DNA of 64,000 nucleotides. Origin: Steromphala cineraria. Taxonomy: Eukaryota > Mollusca > Gastropoda > Trochida > Trochidae. Position 1 is the stretch's first letter, and each line of letters opens with the position of its first letter. The translations under genes were made by a program, and so were the position numbers. Below, one piece after another: positions 56,822 through 64,000 of the stretch. The stretch covers positions 11,047,724 through 11,111,723 of the forward strand of contig OU744736.1 in assembly GCA_916613615.1 (NCBI GenBank). The letters are read 5' to 3'. Under the pieces are notes generated by a model, which worked only from the letters and a program-made list of their open reading frames with translations, had not been told where the DNA came from and made no database searches.

Positions 56822-58600
56822 TTAAGCATTAAGTTGTGGTTTTAACATTTTAATGAAATATTCTTCTTTTAATTGTCGCATTATTCTATTATTTGTGTCC
56901 ATTTTGTAAAATGGAAAGATCTTGAATTTAATGTCCTTGTCTTTTGCACATGTATCCAAGTGAGCACTCAATGGTATACAGCGTGTCTCAGGACATTTTA
57001 TTTGCTGTTTATGAACACGGACCCTGTCTCTCAGGCACTCAGTCTGTCCTATATATTCAGCACAACATCCTTGGCATATAATAACATAAATGATGTATTT
57101 AGCGGCACAGTCAATATCAAAGCGCACATAAAATCTCTCACTTCTGTTAATGAATTTTATACTTGAATTCTCAAGTATATATGGACATGTTCCACAGTTA
57201 CCTCTGTTACATTTAGTAACTCTACATTCTTTTGGTGTACTGCTTATGTCAAATCTTGCTCTAGTTAAACATTGTTTTAAACTTTTACTTTGGCGTTTAC
57301 TCTTGATAAAATTTACATTATCAATAATTCGGCACATTTTTTCATCACACATTAGAATAGGTACATTTTGCTTTATACTCTGGAACAAATCTGGATTGAG
57401 GGGGTTATGAGTTGAGACATAAGCAATATCCACATTTTGATGTTTTTCTTTCTTCCGTACTTTTAAGAGTTCACTTCTATCGATGGATAAAGATTTATTG
57501 ATTCCATCCTCGACAAGAGAGGGTGGGTATCCTCGTCTCTGCAGTAATACTTTGAGTTCCCTGAGTCTGATATCTCTTGTATCTTCATTTGAACATATCA
57601 TACAAATACGTCTTGATAAGTTGTATGGGATACTCCTCTTCGTATGTGAAGGATGACAAGATGAAAAATCCAAGTATTGTTTAGTATCCGTTGGCTTATA
57701 ATATAAGTCCGTTTCTAAGCGTCCATTTGATATTTTCACAACAGTATCCAAGAAAGAAATGTCAGTGTCACTTTTTTCCACTGTAAATACAATATGTTCG
57801 TTCATACTATTCAATGTCTTGTGGAATGTATCTAGATCGTTATTTGAAAATGGCCACAATATGAAGCAGTCATCTAAGTACCGACGCCAATTTTCAATAA
57901 AGTAATTACTGATTTGATATCCCAAATTTTCCTGCAACTTTGTAACTAAGTTGTTTTCCATATATCCTAGTACTAAGGTTGCGTATGTTGGCGCCATTTT
58001 TGTACCCATAGCTGTACCTTTTATTTGTTTGTAATGTGTACCATTAAAGAAGAAAACATTGTTTGTCAAAATAAATTGTACACTTTCAAGAATAAAAGAC
58101 TTAGAAAATCTATCAGATAATAATTCTGGGTGCTTATCAAGCCAGTATTCTTTTGCTTCGAGACCCAATTTATGAGGAATATTGGAATACAAACTTTTAA
58201 CATCAAATGTAACTAGTTTGATATCATCAGATATAGTTTCAGGTAGGTAGTTAATGAAATCCATGGTATCTCTGGTATAACTTTTTACTTTCGTAAGATA
58301 TGGTTTCAATAAAATATCTATGAAATTACTCAAACGGTGAGTACCACAGCTTGGGCCTGCAATTATTGGCCTTAATGTTAGATCTTTGGGATGTTCACAT
58401 TGTATATAGCTGTTTGAAGAGATGGCACATTTGTGTGTTATATCCTTGCATTTGTGAATTTTTGGCAAACCATAAAAGTTACTTTCTTTACATGGAAAAT
58501 TTGTGAGATAGTCATATTCTTTGTCCGTCATTACATCTGGAAAAGTTTTCAAAAATTTATTCACTCTTTTTAATGTATAGATATCATCTGTCTCCTCATA
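56822..58600 (-). CDS. Penelope-like reverse transcriptase with C-terminal GIY-YIG nuclease (5'-truncated)
   Basis: Numbering from the GTG at 58564 (580 codons): FYGLPKIHK at 30-38, FDVKSLYSN at 120-128 (RT motif A), GTAMGTKMAP at 183-192 (motif B), catalytic YLDD at 229-232 (motif C), FLDT at 271-274. A cysteine cluster CNRGNCGTC is at 452-460. The GIY-YIG region is IIYVIICQGCCAEYIGQT (491-508), with a following Arg (512 or 514), His 518 and Glu 568/569. The frame is intact, with no stop or frameshift. About 12 more in-frame codons precede the GTG before a TAA in the TA tract. Length suggests loss of the N-terminal region. It could still encode active domains. Confidence 0.92.
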   Translation of the reverse strand, partial: YEETDDIYTLKRVNKFLKTFPDVMTDKEYDYLTNFPCKESNFYGLPKIHKCKDITHKCAISSNSYIQCEHPKDLTLRPIIAGPSCGTHRLSNFIDILLKPYLTKVKSYTRDTMDFINYLPETISDDIKLVTFDVKSLYSNIPHKLGLEAKEYWLDKHPELLSDRFSKSFILESVQFILTNNVFFFNGTHYKQIKGTAMGTKMAPTYATLVLGYMENNLVTKLQENLGYQISNYFIENWRRYLDDCFILWPFSNNDLDTFHKTLNSMNEHIVFTVEKSDTDISFLDTVVKISNGRLETDLYYKPTDTKQYLDFSSCHPSHTKRSIPYNLSRRICMICSNEDTRDIRLRELKVLLQRRGYPPSLVEDGINKSLSIDRSELLKVRKKEKHQNVDIAYVSTHNPLNPDLFQSIKQNVPILMCDEKMCRIIDNVNFIKSKRQSKSLKQCLTRARFDISSTPKECRVTKCNRGNCGTCPYILENSSIKFINRSERFYVRFDIDCAAKYIIYVIICQGCCAEYIGQTECLRDRVRVHKQQIKCPETRCIPLSAHLDTCAKDKDIKFKIFPFYKMDTNNRIMRQLKEEYFIKMLKPQLNA

Positions 58601-58621
58601 ACTTTAAATATATATATATAT

Positions 58622-59475
58622 AAGGAAAAAACAAAAACCACTGTTTCGGTGAGGCCGACGTTTGTTTCAATATTATTGTCTGTTGTCACTGTTGCTTGGT
58701 AGATGACAGCTTTGGGGAGGCAGTTTCCCTTAAGGGGGCATGTTTTTGGGCTGCGGCAGTTGCAGTTTTTGTCTTTGGTTTGCTCTTTGGTAACCTTGAC
58801 ATTTTTGTTGTTGCTGTCAATGATGTTTTTTAGGTTTGGCATGCAGCTGTAGCTTAATTTGACAGTGTTTTTGTTGAATATTTTGCAGAGTGGGTTTGTT
58901 TTGGGAAATGAATTGTAACATACGTCGGCCTCACCGAAACAGAATTTAAAACAAGATACAACAACCACAAGACCTCATTCAATAACCCAAGCAAAAGATC
59001 CGCCACAGAGCTGAGCAAACACATTTGGCAACTGAAAGATGAAAACACCAATTTTAACATCGAGTGGTCAATCATTGGCCAGGCCAAACCGTACTCAAAC
59101 ACAAATAAAAGATGCAGCCTTTGCATATATGAAAAATTCATCATCATCTGCAAACCCCACATGGCCACCCTCAACAAACGTAACGAACTTGTTAACACAT
59201 GCAGACACAACAACAAATTCCTAGTTAGAAACTGCCAGAAACAAGAACCTGCCCCAAAACGCAACAGCTCCAGAAACAACCAAACACATCGCCAAAACGC
59301 AACCAGTCACTCTCAATCAGCAAGCAGCCCCCAATCAGCCAACAAGCCCAAGCGCCCTAACAACAAAAGTGGTCAGAAAGCTAAGAAAGCTGTCACTTGA
59401 TAATTGCCTCAGGCATGAAACAATATTGTAGTGACCAAAAGACATGATATTGTAGGCTAACTGATTTTTGCTCCC
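58622..59475 (+). mobile_element. Second GIY-YIG retroelement fragment with inverted 5' part
   Basis: The plus strand from 58921 encodes YVGLTETEFKTRYNNHKTSF through to a stop at 59398-59400: the second half of a GIY-YIG domain with a long polar, basic tail. The first half lies on the minus strand, 58921 down to 58641 (cysteine motif NCNCRSPKTCPLKGNCLP, then VIYQATV and VGLTET). The two halves overlap by a 21-bp inverted repeat (58641-58661 and 58922-58942). The fragment is bounded by TA tracts at 58606-58622 and 59484-59502. The GIY-YIG sequence differs clearly from that of the neighbouring element, so it is another family. It is broken and cannot make its protein as it stands. Confidence 0.8.
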
Positions 59476-59502
59476 TACATATTATATATATATATATATA
59501 TA

Positions 59503-60771
59503 TGATAAAACACCGTTGTGGCAGATGGTCAAAGAATGTTGGGAATGCTGATTAAACATTTTGACACTAACAGTCTGTATCAAAAAGCTATGTAAAGTAG
59601 TCGAAACATTTGATTTCTATAATTTATTGATATTTTGGTTGTAATTAATTAGTGTCCAAAATTAATGTTACCAGTATCTTAAACATCAACTAACCTCGAC
59701 CTTACCACTTCTCGATTTCCGTTCAAAGAGTTTTCAAAATAATAAAAGCTGGACTTTTGTTAATTTGTCCAATAAACACCTTTAATTAGCCTTTCAGTCA
59801 GACAGTGTAATTATCGGCTGTGAAAAGCCCACATGGGTTAGGGGCCATAACACGCGCGTGCGTGTGACGTAATAAACAGACTATACAGAGTAACGCATCA
59901 TTATTTCAACTGAAATACCGCCTAAATAATTGTTTAATTACCAATGATGTGGATATCGTTTTTACACCAAATGCTTAGTAGTGTTGCGACGTCAAATGAT
60001 TTATCTAACTGAGTGGAAAACATTTTCTGAAAATCGTTAATTATTATAAAAATTTCCTGTGCTATTGTTACGATAGATGTATGGATAACGAGGCTGATTC
60101 TATTTATGACGTCACAAAATGGGGGCGTGACCAGTCATGCATTCACTTGTTTGTTGTCAGATAGGTCTAATTCACTGTCGTTATTATCTTCCCATGATGT
60201 TTTTATTACTATAATGCAAGATAACATAAATACTAATGCCTTAGCCGCAAGTATTCATAAAATGTATGAATTGCGTAAAAACACCGCAATTAACTCTTTT
60301 CAATCAGGGTATATTTTGCTTTGTATATCTTTTATATGTGTTTTACTTATATTTTTATGTACATTTGAAAATAACTGTACAATCGTGTCTCATAGGCCTT
60401 TACGGCCGGATATTTTCTTTTTAGCCTGTATAAACATGTGGTCAAATAATGTAAAGAAAATATGTTAATCAAATATTCTTCTTCTTCTTCTTAGCGGCCC
60501 ATCAAAAGTGGCTTTCAAAAACGGCTTTCATTACCAAACTAAACATATTTGAGTAGCGACCTTTAACGCACTATCCAATACTGTAATCAGACTTTCTATA
60601 TTCCAAAGAAAATAGTCATATGTTTGTGGTTATGGGAACTTTAACATCGTAAAATATTGTACAGGGTGGTCGTTGTTTTATGAAAACTTGAAAATTTCAT
60701 TCTTCAGGAAAAGATACTTTTAAATATTCTTTTCTGTTAATACACAGATGAGATGCTAAAATCACAATTTT
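59503..60771. other. Stretch without recognised gene
   Basis: A 120-codon frame at 60106-60468 has a hydrophobic stretch (YILLCISFICVLLIFLCTF) but no known similarity, no splice context and AT-rich composition. I do not call it a gene. Positions 59840-59900 include GCGCGTGCGTGTGACGTAA, and 60478-60493 is a short CTT run. Confidence 0.35.
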
Positions 60772-61306
60772 TAGCTCATCTGGCCTGTAAGGCCCGATGG
60801 GCTTATGGCATGGCATGGTGTCCGCCGTCCGTCCGTCCGTAAACTTTGTGGAATTTCGACTTCTTCTCCAGAACCATAAGGCCTAGAAAGCTGAAACTTT
60901 GTGTACAGACTCCTTGATTAGTGAAGATTATAAATAGTAGCTTTGGTGGCCCTGTGACCCCTTATAAGGGCCACAGGGGCCACGCCCTAAAAACCTATTT
61001 TCATCTTCTTCTCCAGAACCATAAGTCCTAGAAAGCTGAAACTTTGTGTACAGACTCCTTGACTAGTGAGGATGATGAATTGTAGCTTTGTACTAATAAC
61101 AAAGGTAACAGGAACGTCCTTCAAATCTATTTTCATATTCTCCTGAAGTATAAGGCCTAGAAAACTAAAACGTGTCGCCTATATTATATATACTTAATTT
61201 TATGATTGGTGACCCTGTGGCCTCACCAACGGGGGAATCACATTGGCTACACTCTACATCATAATTGATGATGAAGCCTGATGAGCTACAGAGCCAATGG
61301 CTCTAT
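60772..61306 (+). repeat. AGCTCAT-type element, short form
   Basis: It begins TTTTTAGCTCATCTGGCCTG, GGGCTTATGGCATGGCATGG, GTCCGCCGTCCGTCCGTCC, has about three units with GAAAGCTGAAACTTTGTGTA, and ends GATGAGCTACAGAGCCAATG then GCTCTATTTTT. The next element starts immediately after it. Confidence 0.85.
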
Positions 61307-61307
61307 T

Positions 61308-63335
61308 TTTAGCTCACATTTACAAAGTAAATGTGAGCTTATGTCATGGCGCTTCGTCCGTCGTCCGTCTGCCCGTCCGTCCGTCCGTCCGTCCGTAAAC
61401 TTTCACGAAAAAGACTACTCCTCCTAAACGAATTCAGATATCATTCTGAAATTGTAGTATGTTATACCCATGGTGCTTCCCCACAGAAAAGTAGACGTTT
61501 CAGTTTTGAGAATCCAAGATGGCCGCCATGACAGCCATATTGAATTTTCAATTAGATTTCATGAAAAAGACTACTCCTTCTAAACGAAGACAGATATCAT
61601 TCTGAAATTGTAGTATGTTATACCCATGGTGATTCCTCACAGAAAGGTAGACGTTTCAGTTTTGAGAATCCAAGATGGCCGCCATGACAGCCATATTGAA
61701 TTTTCAATTAGATTTCATGAAAAAGACTACTCCTTCTAAACAAATACAGATATCATTCTGAAATTGTAGTATGTTATTCCGCACAGAAAGGTAGACGTTA
61801 AAGTTTTGAGAATCCAATATGGCCGCCATGGCAGCCATATTGAATTTTTAATTAGATTTTATGACGAAGACTATTTCTCCTAAACCAATCTAGATATAAT
61901 TTTTATATTGTAGTATGTTATACCTTTAGTGATTCCGCACAGAAAGGTAGACGTTTCAGTTTTGAGAATCCAAGATGGCCGCAATAGCAGCCATATTGAC
62001 TTTTCAGCTGCAGATGACACATCATTATTATTAAATTTTAAGCTTTCATCAAGTGATCACTGGCACCATATAAATTCTCTAATTTGAACTTACTAATCAT
62101 AATATTATCTTAAATATGGAATATTTAAGATTGTCGTGCAAGTTGTTCTATATTTTTAAGTGTTTCTAAAAAAAATTAAGATGAAAGACAAACATAATTG
62201 ATTAATTTGTTTAAAATCTTTATGGCAACTAGCTGCAAAAACCAAATCACATTAAACGTGTTAAATTTTAAACAATGGTATCTCCCTTATATTCCTTTAA
62301 ATACCACACATAAGGGGTCAACCAGAGTTCAGATATTCCACTATGCTGTCTAATACACATCCCAAGGCAGGCTGCTAGCATCACAGTGTCAGCTGCTAGT
62401 CTGTTGCATAATCAACCTGACCCAATTGATATGGTAGAGCATTATGCTATATGGCCATGGCCCATGTGTATGCAATAAAAGTTATGGACTTGTTTTCTCA
62501 TGACAGTGATATGTTCTTTCTAAGAATAACAACTTACACAAAACTTGTCTACAATAAGCTTTGTCTTTAGCAATCTACATGATAAGTTGATGTGGAATAA
62601 ATATGCAGATGAAAATCGAAAAGGGTTTAGTAAGAAAAGTAAGGAAATTTGATTTGTCATATCTCTCTGTTGATTTGACAATGCAAAAATGTTTACCATT
62701 ATAGTACTGTATGAGTGTTAAATAAATTGATACTTTAATGAAAGACATCTCATGGTCACTTGACATGTAAATATTATGTGAACAAAATAAACGTGTCTTA
62801 TGCATTGCTGTGTTTATGACTTTCCTCTCAATCAGTCATTCATTTTCCTTGAAAAATCTGTACTTTTGGGATTCTCAATATCCCATGCAGCATAACCATC
62901 AGTGAAATAATCTTGAAATCATATTAATGATTCACTATAAAACAAATGTAAGTGGTCACCATCCTGTAAGTAATGAATGACATTTAAATGGATACACCTA
63001 AACCAATCAAGATATCATAATGAAATTAATACGGATGCCCACATAAAAGTAGCATTTTGAAGATTAAAAAGTACAAGATGGTCACCAATTCAGCCATAGA
63101 TATACAAAAAAGTTATACAAAAACCTACTGCTTGTTAACTTATCATGATTATATCATTCGTGTATTAATGTTTGTTCAAGCTCTAGTCGTTTCCAAAAGA
63201 AAACTAGTATTTTAAAAGATAAAAGAATCATGATGGCAGCCATAATCAATTATATAAAAGATGGTTACATGTATAATTAAACCATTTTACCACATCATTC
63301 ATTTTAAGGTGAGCTTCTGTACCCTCGGTACTTTT
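61308..63335 (+). repeat. AGCTCAC-type modular repeat, copy 2
   Basis: It is collinear with 2690-4745 over its whole length with few differences, from TAGCTCACATTTACAAAG and CCGTCCGTCCGTCCGTCCG, through the ~156-bp tandem units, to AGGTGAGCTTCTGTACCCTC. Small indels distinguish the copies, for example one shortened tandem unit near 61770. Confidence 0.9.
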
Positions 63336-64000
63336 ATATCTTCCTGCGATGTTTATTTTGGCGGTTCCTATGGGAATGTTTCTTAATACTTTTGTTTCCA
63401 CAACAAATCTCAAAAACTGTAAGACATAGCCGAATAAAGCAGAATTCTAAATTAAGTTTTCATGAAAACTGCCACAAATCCCAAGAATATGAAAACACTC
63501 AAAACAGACACTTCCATGAAAGTATTTTCAATGAATGTGACTGCAGAAGCTGAACCACAGGAGAGAAGAAATACAAATTGTATAGATTATATAAATTGCA
63601 AAAGAGATGCAATCAATGTTTTGGTGTAGATACAACACCATTTTCACCATTTGCCTGAAAACGGTGTTAGTATCTACAATGAAATGTCGCAATTCTCTCC
63701 AATAAAGAAGTTGTAAATCCATATAAATTGTATTTCTTCATCATACCAACTTCTAAATTGAATAAAATAACTAAAACATAAGAGGAGCTTGATGAAATGG
63801 TATGATGAGATGAAGAATGGAATATCTCATTATTTAAGGGGACGGGATAGTGCAGTTCTTTGCAAGTTTTCACATCAATGGCCTGGGATTCAAATCTTGC
63901 CATTAGCTTGGCAACTCTGTATGCAGTATAGAACTGTTCTACACACAGTAAGGTGCGATGCTACACAATATTTCAGCGCAGTACCACCCATTGTTTGCTA
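63336..64000. repeat. Right-edge repeats: hairpin unit and start of a shared repeat
   Basis: A ~23-bp inverted repeat spans 63625-63678 (TGTAGATACAACACC ... GGTGTTAGTATCTACA). It is followed by AATGAAATGTCGCAATTCTC and AATAAAGAAGTTG, related to 54230-54365. Positions 63915-64000 match 54475-54560. No gene was seen. Confidence 0.5.

Larger units (their letters stand above)
56627..58605 (-). mobile_element. Penelope-like retroelement, 5'-truncated, bounded by TA repeats
   Basis: The element fills the space between two (TA)n tracts (56599-56625 and 58606-58622). It holds one long minus-strand frame with reverse transcriptase followed by a GIY-YIG nuclease, the domain order of Penelope-like elements. 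The frame is open to the TA tract at its 5' edge with no good ATG, so the 5' part of the element is missing. Downstream of the stop lie ~190 bp with several TGACGTCA-like palindromes and a hammerhead-like motif. Confidence 0.88.

Noticed and set aside
1..64000. CRISPR arrays, bacterial operons, rRNA genes
   Set aside because: Tandem repeats here lack the short repeat/unique spacer pattern, and the window is plainly animal nuclear DNA with split genes.

Overview
The window is nuclear DNA of an animal. Split genes with GT-AG introns, a metazoan AP-2 alpha gene, a zinc-finger nuclear receptor, Penelope-like retroelements and very many intronic repeats all point that way. The dispersed elements that open with TTTTAGCTCAT or TTTTAGCTCAC, followed by CCGTCCGTCCG runs, are typical of bivalve molluscs as I know them. 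A bivalve, perhaps a scallop or oyster relative, is my best guess, but the species is inferred and cannot be proved from the sequence alone.

Layout. Positions 1-9610 are non-coding and hold three modular repeat elements (2690-4745, 6275-7597, 8585-9470). Positions 9611-21333 on the + strand carry 21 exons of the clathrin adaptor AP-2 alpha subunit. The first ~45 codons lie upstream and were not found. One AP-2 intron (18852-19406) carries exact minor-spliceosome (U12, AT-AC) signals. Several other introns of the gene contain decayed tandem copies of neighbouring exon edges. Positions 21334 to ~25500 look like 3' UTR and downstream sequence.

Convergent to it, 49899-32641 on the - strand, is an eight-exon nuclear receptor of about 828 residues: DNA-binding domain exons at 44618-44731 and 43240-43381, one 1.47-kb hinge exon at 40039-41504, and four ligand-binding-domain exons between 35316 and 32641. 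All exon phases agree. Its introns hold a ~192-bp satellite, an 8-bp-based minisatellite, a 146-bp array, a 21-bp minisatellite, foldback elements and a four-fold duplication of one splice acceptor. A 3' UTR of about 5 kb is likely, reaching ~27570.

Positions 49900-64000 contain no host gene that I recognise. They hold foldback elements, a pair of inverted ACGT-rich repeats 4 kb apart, one Penelope-like reverse transcriptase/GIY-YIG element (56627-58605) with hammerhead-like motifs beside it, and a second GIY-YIG element (58622-59475) whose 5' part is inverted. A second copy of the 2-kb repeat from the left end of the window follows (61308-63335).

The two host genes share no pathway: one acts in clathrin-mediated endocytosis, the other is a transcription factor. 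The points most worth checking are the U12 intron, the exon-edge duplications in AP-2 alpha, the duplicated acceptor in the receptor, the modular repeat families with a shared layout, and the inverted GIY-YIG element.
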